This document shows positions 31,441-39,303 of a DNA stretch of 64,000 bases, piece by piece. Source of the DNA: JABCYV01 sp963696025 (GTDB lineage Bacteria > Acidobacteriota > Terriglobia > Terriglobales > Acidobacteriaceae). The position numbers and the translations under genes were made by a program. Location of the stretch: assembly GCA_963696025.1 (NCBI GenBank), contig CAVOII010000014.1:496001-560000 (forward strand), read 5' to 3'. The notes below the pieces were generated by a model, which made no database searches, was not told where the DNA came from, and worked only from the letters and a program-made list of their open reading frames with translations. The first letter of the stretch is position 1. Each line of letters opens with the position of its first letter.

Positions 31441-31625
31441 CTCGTCCCGCAGGGAACGAGGATACTCGCCGCTGTTTCTTGCCAAACCGGGGCGCGGAGC
31501 CCTATTTCTAAGGTACTTTCGTAATATCTAAAGCCTCTGATCGGCGCTGTTTGCTGCGCCCATTCCAAGTAAAATTTTAGAAGTCTCTGAATGCTGCCGT
31601 CGCGAACACGGCGCCGCGAGCCACT

Positions 31626-33476
31626 TTGTCCTTGCGATTGCCCATTCCATCACGGGTCCCGATTCTCTATGTCATCCTGAGTGTGCTCGTGCTCGTCAGC
31701 GTGGTGCCGATGTATTTCTACTCCGCCCAGGTGGAATCCATCAACCGGGATCGCCTGATCACCAACGAGCGGCTGCTGCAGAATACGGTCACGCGTTCTT
31801 TGGCTGACGATATCTCGCAGCGCCAGGAATCGCTGCGCATGATGCTCGCCAATTTATCCTCCGCTCTGCAGGTCGCTAGTGGCGGGGACATTACCGGCGA
31901 GAACGTGCAAGCGCCTGAACTCCGCGCTCTGCTGGAGAACTTTGTTTCCTCCTCGGATGATGTGGCCTACGCAACTTTGTTGAACTCCGAATCCAAGGGT
32001 ATTTCCGCGGGCCGCATCGCTCCTGATGCCTTTCTGCAGCAGGACCTGGTGCACGCCTATGCCGCCGCTCGCGAAGGCCGCGCTTATAATGGTCAGGCGT
32101 TGGTCGTGGGCAGCGGCAAGAACGCGCACACCGTCATGCTGGTCAGCACTCCGGTCATGTACAGCGGACGCTTCCTGGGCATGATCGGCTCGGTGGTGGA
32201 TCTGCAATTTCTGATCCGTCGATTACAGGAAGTCAACCTGGGAGGTCTGACTCCCTACGTGGTAGATAGCCAGGGCCGCCTGGTCGCTGGCGCTACTGCC
32301 GAGTATGCGACTGGTCAGGACATGACCAAACTGGAAATCGTCCGCAACTTTGTGGAGCAGGGCGGCAAAGCGCAGGTCGTTGCCGCCACCAGGGAATTTA
32401 ACGTTAACCAGGGTAAGACCAGCATGAAGATGCTTGGCACGTACAGTCCGGTAAATAATCTGGATTGGGCGGTAATTGTGCAGAAGCCCCGCAATGAGGC
32501 GTACCGGGGAGTGTACGAGATGCAGCGCACCGCTCGCCTGTTGGCTTTGCTGGCAGTCTTGCTGAGTGTCGGAATCAGTATTTTCGCCGCCCGCCGTATT
32601 ACCAATCCCCTGGAAGTGCTTACCCAATCGAGTCGTGCCATTGCGAGCGGTGATTTCTCCCAACGCGTGCAGCTGAAGAGCTCCACCGAAATTGGAGAGC
32701 TGGCCGCCACTTTCAATACCATGTCTGAAGAGATCGAGCACTTCGTGCTCGACCTCAAACGTGCCGCCAAGGAAAATCGCGAGCTGTTCATGGGCTCGAT
32801 CCAGATGCTCGCCGGCGCGGTCGACGAAAAAGATCCCTACACTCGCGGCCACTCCGACCGGGTCACCCGCTACTCAGTAATGATCGCCCGCGAGATGGGC
32901 CAGCCCGATGAGTTTCTGGAAATCGTGCGGATTTCGGCCCAACTCCACGATGTGGGTAAAATCGGGATCGAGGACCGCATCCTCAAAAAACCTGGGGCGC
33001 TCACTCCGGAAGAATTCGATGTGATGAAAACCCACACTACCAAGGGCGCAAACATTCTGCGTCCGGTGGCGGAGCTTAAAGAGATGATTCCCGGCATTGA
33101 ATTGCACCACGAATCACTGGACGGGCGCGGCTATCCTCACGGCCTGAAAAGTGAGGACATCCCCTTGCTGCCACGGATCATCGCCGTGGCTGACACCTTC
33201 GACGCACTGACTACCAACCGCCCTTATCAGCAGGCGCACGAGGTGAATGACGCGCTCCGCATCATTCACTCCCTTTCTGGCAAGCGGCTGGATCCAGTCG
33301 CGGTCTTCGCCCTCGACGCTGTTTACCAGCGTGGCGAGATCCGAATCCAGCGCCCCGCGTTGCCCGATCAGGCCCCGGCCGCTCCCGTCAGAGCCCCAGT
33401 TGCGGTTTCCAAATCAGCAGCCCCTGAAGTTCGAGTGGATGCCGCCGCCGCAGTTGCCGTAACTTCTCGTTTTTGA
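31626..33476 (+). CDS. HD-GYP domain c-di-GMP phosphodiesterase with dCache and HAMP
   Basis: A 616-residue membrane sensor. A TM helix near 13-31 is followed by a long periplasmic dCache-like sensor, a second TM helix near 300-320, a HAMP linker (RRITNPLEVLTQSSRAIASGDFSQRV) and an HD-GYP domain. The latter shows HSDRVTRYS, LHDVGKIGI with His441-Asp442, and the DGRGYPHGL signature near 502, so it should hydrolyse c-di-GMP. The C-terminal tail is Ala/Pro/Val rich and probably disordered. The start is a TTG; alternatives are possible. A PilZ protein, a possible c-di-GMP effector, is encoded about 5 kb downstream. Confidence 0.9.
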   Translation: MSLRLPIPSRVPILYVILSVLVLVSVVPMYFYSAQVESINRDRLITNERLLQNTVTRSLADDISQRQESLRMMLANLSSALQVASGGDITGENVQAPELRALLENFVSSSDDVAYATLLNSESKGISAGRIAPDAFLQQDLVHAYAAAREGRAYNGQALVVGSGKNAHTVMLVSTPVMYSGRFLGMIGSVVDLQFLIRRLQEVNLGGLTPYVVDSQGRLVAGATAEYATGQDMTKLEIVRNFVEQGGKAQVVAATREFNVNQGKTSMKMLGTYSPVNNLDWAVIVQKPRNEAYRGVYEMQRTARLLALLAVLLSVGISIFAARRITNPLEVLTQSSRAIASGDFSQRVQLKSSTEIGELAATFNTMSEEIEHFVLDLKRAAKENRELFMGSIQMLAGAVDEKDPYTRGHSDRVTRYSVMIAREMGQPDEFLEIVRISAQLHDVGKIGIEDRILKKPGALTPEEFDVMKTHTTKGANILRPVAELKEMIPGIELHHESLDGRGYPHGLKSEDIPLLPRIIAVADTFDALTTNRPYQQAHEVNDALRIIHSLSGKRLDPVAVFALDAVYQRGEIRIQRPALPDQAPAAPVRAPVAVSKSAAPEVRVDAAAAVAVTSRF

Positions 33477-33526
33477 TTTGTACCTGCGCCGCTGCTGCAT
33501 CTCGTCTCCAAATCTGTGCAGTTTGG

Positions 33527-33601
33527 TTGTCGTCCTGAGCCAGCGTTCTTTGCGCAGCGAAAGCTTGCCCTGAGCGGAGTCGAAGAGGATCTGGCCGAGC
33601 C
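33527..33601 (+). repeat. Interspersed repeat, TTGTCNTCCTGAGC family, before ftsY
   Basis: The spacer between the HD-GYP gene and ftsY starts TTGTCGTCCTGAGCC and ends TGAGCGGAGTCGAAGAGGATCT, closely matching the ends of the repeat at 60307-60373. It contains no gene. Confidence 0.6.
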
Positions 33602-33745
33602 CCAAGGCATCGCATTCATTGCGACGCAATAATCGCGCGTTTGGCTCGTCCTTCTCAAACTGCACCATTGCCCCAAATCTATCGCCAAGGGGGCGCACCC
33701 TCTCTGACCGCTATAATTGAATCTGAGTTCGATCCTAAGATTCCT

Positions 33746-34702
33746 ATGATCCAAACCCTTTTTGGCAGTCTGGACGAAAAGCAGAAACCCAGCTTCCTCG
33801 ATCGCATGAAAGAGGCGGTCACTCGCACCCGGGAGAACCTCAGCGAGCGCATCGAAGAAGTAGTTTCTTTCGGCAAGGAGATCGACCGCTCTACCTTGGA
33901 CGACCTGGAAGCGACGCTGATCGGCGCTGACCTGGGCACAAAGACCACTCACGAGATTCTGGAAAAGCTTCGTGACAAAGCCGACCGCAAGCAAATCAAG
34001 AATGCGGAGGAACTCAAGCGCCTGTTGAAAGAAGAGTTGCTCGCCATCTTGGCTGCGGCGAATGGTCAGCCCGTGCAGAAAGTCGAGGGCACGCCCGAGG
34101 TCATCCTTGTGGTGGGAGTAAACGGCACTGGAAAGACGACCACCATCGGAAAACTGGCGCAGGTCTTCCGTTCTGACGGCAAGACGGTGTTACTGTGCGC
34201 GGCTGATACTTTCCGGGCCGCGGCTATTGAGCAACTTGAAATCTGGGGACAGCGCACGGGGACGGAAGTAATTCGCACCAAAGCCGGTGGCGATCCAGCC
34301 GCAGTGCTCTACGACGCCTTGCAGGCGGCCTCTGCCCGCCACACTGATTACGTGATCGTTGACACCGCCGGACGCCTCCACACCAAGACCAATCTGATGG
34401 CGGAACTGGAGAAGATGCGGCGTACGGCGCAACGCGTCATTCCCGGCGCGCCCCATGAAACTTTGCTGGTCATGGATGCTACCACTGGGCAGAACGGGTT
34501 GCAGCAGGCGCGCTTGTTTACCGACGCCGCGGGCGTCACTGGAATCGTGCTGACTAAACTGGATGGCACAGCTAAGGGCGGCGTAGTCGTGGCAATCTCC
34601 CGCGAGCTGGGCGTGCCGGTGCGTTATGTGGGCGTGGGCGAGAAGGCCAGCGACCTTCTGCCTTTCGATCCGAAAGATTTTGTGGATTCGCTGTTGGCGT
34701 GA
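33746..34702 (+). CDS. ftsY: Signal recognition particle receptor FtsY
   Basis: A 318-residue SRP GTPase without the long acidic N-terminal region of E. coli FtsY. The N domain is helical (MIQTLFGSLDEKQKPSFLDRM). The G domain has P-loop GVNGTGKTTTIGKLA, DTAGRLHTKTNLMAELEKM (G3) and TKLDGTAKGG (G4). It docks SRP-ribosome complexes at the membrane. The frame is open from 33641, but the extra part crosses a repeat and lacks similarity, so the ATG at 33746 is preferred. It is 16.6 kb from the SRP RNA gene in this window. Confidence 0.94.
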   Translation: MIQTLFGSLDEKQKPSFLDRMKEAVTRTRENLSERIEEVVSFGKEIDRSTLDDLEATLIGADLGTKTTHEILEKLRDKADRKQIKNAEELKRLLKEELLAILAAANGQPVQKVEGTPEVILVVGVNGTGKTTTIGKLAQVFRSDGKTVLLCAADTFRAAAIEQLEIWGQRTGTEVIRTKAGGDPAAVLYDALQAASARHTDYVIVDTAGRLHTKTNLMAELEKMRRTAQRVIPGAPHETLLVMDATTGQNGLQQARLFTDAAGVTGIVLTKLDGTAKGGVVVAISRELGVPVRYVGVGEKASDLLPFDPKDFVDSLLA

Positions 34703-34908
34703 AGATTATGCGCAATTCCAACAGGCGTCGCACTCTGCTGCAAACCTTGAAGGATTTTCTGCGTCGTATCCGCCGCCGCCGGCCGCCTGCGGATCCCTAT
34801 GCCGACCGATTGGTTCCGGTCCGGCATGGCCCGAAGGGTCGAAGCGGCACAGCCGTCGCTGAACCCGAGGAAGAATCCTATGGATTTTTCCCGCCTCGAA
34901 AACGGTAA
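34699..34908 (+). CDS. Small basic hypothetical protein translationally coupled to ftsY
   Basis: A 69-residue, highly basic protein (KDFLRRIRRRRPPADPYADRLVP..., pI clearly high) that begins at GTG overlapping the ftsY stop as GTGA. The sequence has a structured Pro/Arg/Lys core followed by an acidic patch (AEPEEE) and a basic C-terminus. Family not recognised. The coupling is a positive sign, but the composition could also arise from chance in a GC-rich region, so it is uncertain. It may be a ribosome- or RNA-associated small protein. Confidence 0.5.
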   Translation: MKIMRNSNRRRTLLQTLKDFLRRIRRRRPPADPYADRLVPVRHGPKGRSGTAVAEPEEESYGFFPPRKR

Positions 34909-34981
34909 GGCCTCAATCTGTCTCGCGCCCTGCCCGGGGTGAAGCTCAAGACATCTGCGTGGTGAAAATAATGCTTCGGCC

Positions 34982-36145
34982 GTGACGACATCTCGCGAAA
35001 CCGATGAAGTCTTTCTCCGTCAAGCGCTTGCATTGGCGCATGAAGGTGTTGGATTAACTTCACCCAACCCGTGCGTGGGTGCCGTCCTCGTGAATGCGAA
35101 CGGCTCTGTCATCGGGACCGGGTCTTACACCTACGAAGGGTTGAAGCACGCCGAAATCCAGGCTCTCGAGCAAGCTGGTGACCGAGCTCGCGGTGCGACG
35201 CTTTACATCAACCTGGAGCCCTGCTCGCATCAAGGCCGAACTGGGCCTTGCGCCGACGCTCTGATCGCGGCTAGCGTGCGCCGCGTCGTAGCCTCCATGC
35301 CCGACCCCAACCCCTTGGTCAGCGGTCAGGGATTTGCGCGTCTCCGCGACGCTGGAATTTCGGTTGCTTCTGGGATTTTGGAAGAAGACGCGCGATCCTT
35401 GAACGAATCATTCGCCAAGTACATCCGCCATCACACGCCGCTGATCACGCTCAAGGCAGCGATGACGCTTGATGGCAAGATCGCGCCTCCGCCGAGCGAG
35501 TCGCGCAACCCCACCGCTCTGGGCGCTGGAGGAGCGAGCGGAGGCTGGATCACCAGCGAGTCTGCGCGGCACCACGTTCAGGAGCTTCGCCATCAAAACG
35601 ATGCCATTCTGGTTGGCGTCGGTACCGTTATCGCCGACGACCCGCTGCTTACCGACCGCAGCGGCCGCCCGCGCCGTCGCCCGCTCTTGCGTGTGATCCT
35701 CGACTCTCGGCTGCGCCTGCCGCTGGAATCCCGCGTAGTTCAAACCGCGAAGGACGATGTGCTCGTGCTCTGCTCTTTTGCGGAGGAGAAAAGGAAAAAA
35801 GAATTGCAGAAGCATGGAATCCGCGTGGAACAAATCCCCGCAGTCGCCGGGGAAGGCAGGCCGGACATGGACGGAATCGCCCGCTTCCTGGGTGATATGG
35901 AGATCACCGGCTTGCTAATCGAAGGCGGAGCTATGGTCAACTGGGCTGCCCTGGCTTCCGGAATTGTGGACAAGGTTCTTCTCTACTATGCACCGAAAAT
36001 CCTGGCCGGGACGGGCTCGGTCCCGTTCGCCGCAGGCGCCGGTTTCAGGAATATGAACGAAGCCGCCTATGTGAAATCAATTCAATTACATCGCTTTGCT
36101 GAAGACTTCGCAGTCGAGGGATACTTGCGCGATCCGTACGAGTAA
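34982..36145 (+). CDS. ribD: Bifunctional diaminohydroxyphosphoribosylaminopyrimidine deaminase / 5-amino-6-(5-phosphoribosylamino)uracil reductase
   Basis: A 387-residue riboflavin pathway enzyme with a GTG start. The N-terminal deaminase domain has the zinc motif HAE (GLKHAEIQAL, about 50-59) and PCSHQGRTGPC. The C-terminal reductase domain includes TLKAAMTLDGKIA, the SARHHVQELRHQNDAILVGVGTV region and LLIEGGAMVNWAAL. It performs the second and third steps from GTP toward riboflavin. ribE, a later pathway gene, follows after a 180-base spacer of inverted short repeats. No FMN riboswitch is seen upstream. Confidence 0.95.
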   Translation: MTTSRETDEVFLRQALALAHEGVGLTSPNPCVGAVLVNANGSVIGTGSYTYEGLKHAEIQALEQAGDRARGATLYINLEPCSHQGRTGPCADALIAASVRRVVASMPDPNPLVSGQGFARLRDAGISVASGILEEDARSLNESFAKYIRHHTPLITLKAAMTLDGKIAPPPSESRNPTALGAGGASGGWITSESARHHVQELRHQNDAILVGVGTVIADDPLLTDRSGRPRRRPLLRVILDSRLRLPLESRVVQTAKDDVLVLCSFAEEKRKKELQKHGIRVEQIPAVAGEGRPDMDGIARFLGDMEITGLLIEGGAMVNWAALASGIVDKVLLYYAPKILAGTGSVPFAAGAGFRNMNEAAYVKSIQLHRFAEDFAVEGYLRDPYE

Positions 36146-36149
36146 GAAT

Positions 36150-36309
36150 GCACTCAACACTCACCATTCAGCACTTAGCGTTCAGCTCCTGGAATGCAAT
36201 GATGGTCTGTGAAGGGGAACCGGGTTCATGCATAGCAGTCAAATTATCACTGCCGCGCACCAATTGCAGTTTGCTAAATGCCAATTGCTAAATGCTGAGT
36301 GCTAAGTGG
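36150..36309. repeat. Short inverted repeats between ribD and ribE
   Basis: The left part (36151-36185) reads CACTCAACACTCACC, ATTCAGCACTTAGC; the right part (36264-36309) reads GCTAAATGCCAATTGC, GCTAAATGCTGAGTGCTAAGTGG. The word CACTTAGC and its complement GCTAAGTG recur, so the spacer could fold in the ribD-ribE transcript. It is unlike the FMN riboswitch. Confidence 0.5.
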
Positions 36310-36325
36310 GTGTTTCGGAGGTTTC

Positions 36326-36970
36326 ATGTTCACCGGCATCATCGAGGAAGTCGGGAGCGTTACCGGGGTTTCGGACAAGAACGGCAGCCGCCGGATCACG
36401 GTCTCTTGCGCGCAAGTCGTCAAGGAACTGAAGAAGGGTGACAGCATCGCCGTGAGCGGCGTATGCCTTACCGCCGTGAAAATCACGCCGACTTCGTTTT
36501 CCGCTGACCTAGCCGACGAAACCTGGCAGCGCACGTCTTTCTCTCGAATGAAGAAAGGCGCCCTGGTGAATCTCGAACTCCCCATGCGCGCCGATGGACG
36601 ATTCGGCGGCCACATCGTGCAAGGTCATGTCGACGGTGTCGGCAAGTTTGTCGCTCTCGATAGAATTCGCGGCGCTCAGGACTACTGGCTGTTGATCGAA
36701 ATTCCGCCGGAACTGGCGCGCTACGTAATTTTCAAGGGCTCAGTTTCGATCGAGGGCATCAGCCTGACGGTCGCGAAAATCGAAGGAGTCGCGGTAACCG
36801 CGGCGATTATTCCCCACACCGTGAAGATGACCAATCTCGCGTCACTAAATCCCGACGATCCGGTTAACCTCGAAGTCGACATGATCGCAAAGTACGTGGA
36901 GAAGATGATCAGAGGAGAGTCGCAAAATAGTTCGATCACGCTGGAAAGACTGGTGCAGGAGGGTTTCTAG
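36326..36970 (+). CDS. ribE: Riboflavin synthase, alpha chain
   Basis: A 214-residue protein beginning MFTGIIEEVGSVTG, the hallmark N-terminus, with two similar barrel halves (first with ISVSGVCLTAV-like GDSIAVSGVCLTAV, second with GSVSIEGISLTVAKIEG). It dismutates 6,7-dimethyl-8-ribityllumazine to riboflavin. GGAGG precedes the ATG by about eight bases, which decides this start over the upstream in-frame ATG at 36299. Downstream, the strand switches to the MlaF-type gene. Confidence 0.95.
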   Translation: MFTGIIEEVGSVTGVSDKNGSRRITVSCAQVVKELKKGDSIAVSGVCLTAVKITPTSFSADLADETWQRTSFSRMKKGALVNLELPMRADGRFGGHIVQGHVDGVGKFVALDRIRGAQDYWLLIEIPPELARYVIFKGSVSIEGISLTVAKIEGVAVTAAIIPHTVKMTNLASLNPDDPVNLEVDMIAKYVEKMIRGESQNSSITLERLVQEGF

Positions 36971-36976
36971 GGTCGC

Positions 36977-37744
36977 CTACGCTTCCAGCTTCAACTCGTC
37001 CAACTGCAAAAATTCCTGCACAATTGGTTCTTGGCATTTCTCCATCTCCTCGTAGGTACCGAAAAAGAGTGCCTTGGCTTCGTGCAAAAAGACAACTCGG
37101 TCGGCCAGCTTCTGCGCCAGCCGCATGTCATGGGTGACGACTACGCTGGTGAGATGCAGTTGGATCTTCAGACGCTTGATCAGGTCGCCCAACAGCTGCG
37201 CCATCAGAGGATCGACCATGGTCGTGGGTTCGTCGTAGAGTACGCATTCCGGCTGCGCGGCAAGAGCTCGCGCGATGGCTACTGATCGTTTCATTCCCGT
37301 GGACAGATCCGAAGGCAGCAGATCGCGCATCGGTTTGACCCCGACCATGTCCAGTAGTCCATCCACGATCTGAAATATCTGCTCCTCGCTTAAGTCGCGG
37401 CGTTCGCGCAGCGGAAAGGCGACATTCTCGCCCACGGTGAGCGAGTCAAACAGAGCTCCGTTTTGAAACACCATGGTCACCTTTTTGCGAATACGCTGCA
37501 GGTCCGGCTCGGAATAATCCGTGATGTCCTCGTAAGCGACGATCACGCGGCCGGAGTCCGGCTTAATGAATCCCATGATGGTTTGCAACGAAACTGATTT
37601 TCCCACGCCGCTGCGTCCGAGAATGCACACGGTTTCCGCCGGCATGACGCTGAAACTGACGTGGTCGAGCACCCGATTCTGTCCAAAGGCTTTGGACACT
37701 TCTTTGAATTCGATGTACGGCCCGGGATTTGCGTTGGTGCTCAT
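36977..37744 (-). CDS. MlaF-like ABC transporter ATPase (phospholipid trafficking type)
   Basis: A 255-residue ATPase of the MlaF/Ttg2A subfamily. Walker A is GRSGVGKS, the Q-loop is FQNGALFDSLTVGENVAFPL, the signature LSTGMKRSV replaces the common LSGGQ as is typical of MlaF, and Walker B is CVLYDEPT. It would pair with a permease MlaE and an MCE protein MlaD, but neither is next to it here. It lies ten bases downstream of mobA, with its ATG just beyond a repeat. Convergent with ribE. Confidence 0.85.
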   Translation of the reverse strand: MSTNANPGPYIEFKEVSKAFGQNRVLDHVSFSVMPAETVCILGRSGVGKSVSLQTIMGFIKPDSGRVIVAYEDITDYSEPDLQRIRKKVTMVFQNGALFDSLTVGENVAFPLRERRDLSEEQIFQIVDGLLDMVGVKPMRDLLPSDLSTGMKRSVAIARALAAQPECVLYDEPTTMVDPLMAQLLGDLIKRLKIQLHLTSVVVTHDMRLAQKLADRVVFLHEAKALFFGTYEEMEKCQEPIVQEFLQLDELKLEA

Positions 37745-37749
37745 GATTT

Positions 37750-37790
37750 AGTCGTTAGTCGTTGGTCGTTCGTCGATCGTCGGCGGTTAC
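37750..37790. repeat. GTCGT repeat at the mobA 3' end
   Basis: GTCGTTAGTCGTTGGTCGTTCGTCGATCGTCGGCGG-type repeated words lie between mlaF and mobA and encode the last residues and stop codon of mobA (tail VTADDRRTTND). The same words are seen at 9082-9184 and 60258-60297. Confidence 0.65.
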
Positions 37791-38405
37791 TGGAGTATGC
37801 TTCATCTTCGCTTCCTCCCATTGCTCCGGCGTATTCAGATTGCGGAATATCTCGGGCGAAAAGCCAGCTCGTGACAACTCCTCTTCTTCAAGCACCTGAG
37901 TCTCGACCTCGGAGAATAGTACGTCAATTTTGTTTCTGCGCTCGCGCAGCGCTCGCTCGGCAACTTCGCCAAATCTTCTTCGGTACACGGCACACAGTGG
38001 TTGCAAGCCGCCCGCATGGGGAACCGTAACCACGGCTCTCGTCCTACTACCCTGCCCGATCAAATATTTCAGAAACCTGGTCGTCACGAAGGGCAGATCA
38101 ACCGCGATCATGAGATTCAGTTCGGCACGAGAGCTCAGCAACGCTGCGTGGATTCCTCCCAGCGGGCCGCAATCGTGGAAGATATCCTCGACCACCGGCC
38201 CGAAGGCTGCGAACTTGTTAGTGTCTCCCACAATTCGCCAATCTTCCGCCACCGCACGCGTTACATCGAGCGCGCGAGCTAACAGCGTCTGACCGCCAAG
38301 TTCCACAAAGGCCTTGTCCCGGCCCATGCGGGTGCTCTTTCCTCCCGCCAAAATGAAAGCCGTTACGCCCGCGCCGGGTACGTGATCCACGCGCTGATAA
38401 TACAC
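37755..38405 (-). CDS. mobA: Molybdenum cofactor guanylyltransferase
   Basis: A 216-residue nucleotidyltransferase that attaches GMP to molybdopterin. The signature LAGGKSTRMGRDKAFVELGG is at about 18-37, followed by DIFHDCGPLGGIHAAL and IAVDLPFVTTRFLKYLI, both MobA-specific. A GTG five codons after the ATG (VDHVPGAGVTAF) is an alternative start. The C-terminal tail VTADDRRTTND comes from the repeat at 37750-37790. It starts just after a 164-base gap and is followed ten bases later by the MlaF-type gene. Confidence 0.88.
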   Translation of the reverse strand: MYYQRVDHVPGAGVTAFILAGGKSTRMGRDKAFVELGGQTLLARALDVTRAVAEDWRIVGDTNKFAAFGPVVEDIFHDCGPLGGIHAALLSSRAELNLMIAVDLPFVTTRFLKYLIGQGSRTRAVVTVPHAGGLQPLCAVYRRRFGEVAERALRERRNKIDVLFSEVETQVLEEEELSRAGFSPEIFRNLNTPEQWEEAKMKHTPVTADDRRTTND

Positions 38406-38569
38406 GCAGCGACGCGTCCAAAGTCCAATCCGCTGAGACGAATGCGGCCGTCTAACCCTACGCCGTGTTGCTTTCCGAACTCAAATCGCCGTCGGGCAAC
38501 GGTACGGAGCGTGCTACACGAAAGTAACCTATCCAACGCGGGCGTCCCGGTAGATGATGTTTTGTCCCG

Positions 38570-39136
38570 GTGATGCCGGCCGGAAAAACGACCATGCCAC
38601 AGAAGTTACTGGACGTCCTCATGCTTGGCCGCTGCTCCCATGAATTCTCCTGGCCTCGGCGGTCCGCCGACGGGCATTACTATCAGGTTTGCCTGCTTTG
38701 CGCCGTCGAATACAAGTACGACTGGAAAACCATGCGACGCACTGAACGGGTGGACCGCGTTCCCGACGAACCGGCCGCCGTAACTCGTCGCAGCCGCAGC
38801 CACGCCAAGAAACCGACCTGGGTTCCCCGAGCGCGGCGCCTCAAGCTGCATACGCCCGTACGCTATCGGGTGAAGAACCTGGGGAGCTGGTATGAAGGAA
38901 TTATCGAGAACCTGAGCCAGTCGGGGGTGCTCTTCCAAGGTCCGCAAAACCTGCCTGAAAACACGTTAGTCGAGATGGTCTTTGAGATGCCAGAAGAGAT
39001 TTCGGGCCAGAAAAACAGTAGCGTTCTGTGCCAGGGACGGATCATCCGCGCGCGAGAAGCACGAGGCAAGGCAGAACCAGAATCGGCGGGACTGGCGGCG
39101 TCGATTCTTGACTATAAATTCCTCCGCCAACAGTAA
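38570..39136 (+). CDS. PilZ-domain protein with an N-terminal Cys-rich segment
   Basis: A 188-residue protein. The C-terminal half is a PilZ domain: RRLKLHTPVRYRV (c-di-GMP-binding RxxxR-like region) and NLSQSGVLFQG (the D/NxSxxG motif). The N-terminal third has CSHEF and, 13-16 residues later, VCLLC, an HxC/CxxC-like arrangement that could bind a metal or a partner. It may respond to c-di-GMP, and an HD-GYP phosphodiesterase gene is located 5 kb upstream. GTG start at 38570; ATG at 38573 or 38594 are alternatives. Confidence 0.82.
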   Translation: MMPAGKTTMPQKLLDVLMLGRCSHEFSWPRRSADGHYYQVCLLCAVEYKYDWKTMRRTERVDRVPDEPAAVTRRSRSHAKKPTWVPRARRLKLHTPVRYRVKNLGSWYEGIIENLSQSGVLFQGPQNLPENTLVEMVFEMPEEISGQKNSSVLCQGRIIRAREARGKAEPESAGLAASILDYKFLRQQ

Positions 39137-39244
39137 CTGAGCTTTGTTGCCCCGGCCACCGACCACTTTTGCTGCGGGATATTCCGGCCAGAGCCTTTAC
39201 TCGCCAGTAGCGCCGCAAAATGGTTCAATTTGGTATCTATTCCA

Positions 39245-39275
39245 TTTGTCCCATCTGCATCTAAAATGTTTATAC
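39245..39275 (+). promoter_or_regulatory. Candidate promoter of the BON lipoprotein gene
   Basis: TATACT at 39270-39275 is one mismatch from the -10 consensus, with TTGTCC at 39245-39250 as a weak -35 (spacing about 19, longer than ideal). AGGAG at 39291-39295 lies eight bases before the ATG. Confidence 0.4.
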
Positions 39276-39303
39276 TTGGTTTTTACCGACTAGGAGTGAC
39301 TTT

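Noticed and set aside
36146..36325. Possible FMN riboswitch between ribD and ribE
   Set aside because: The conserved FMN-element boxes are not present; only short repeated words are seen.
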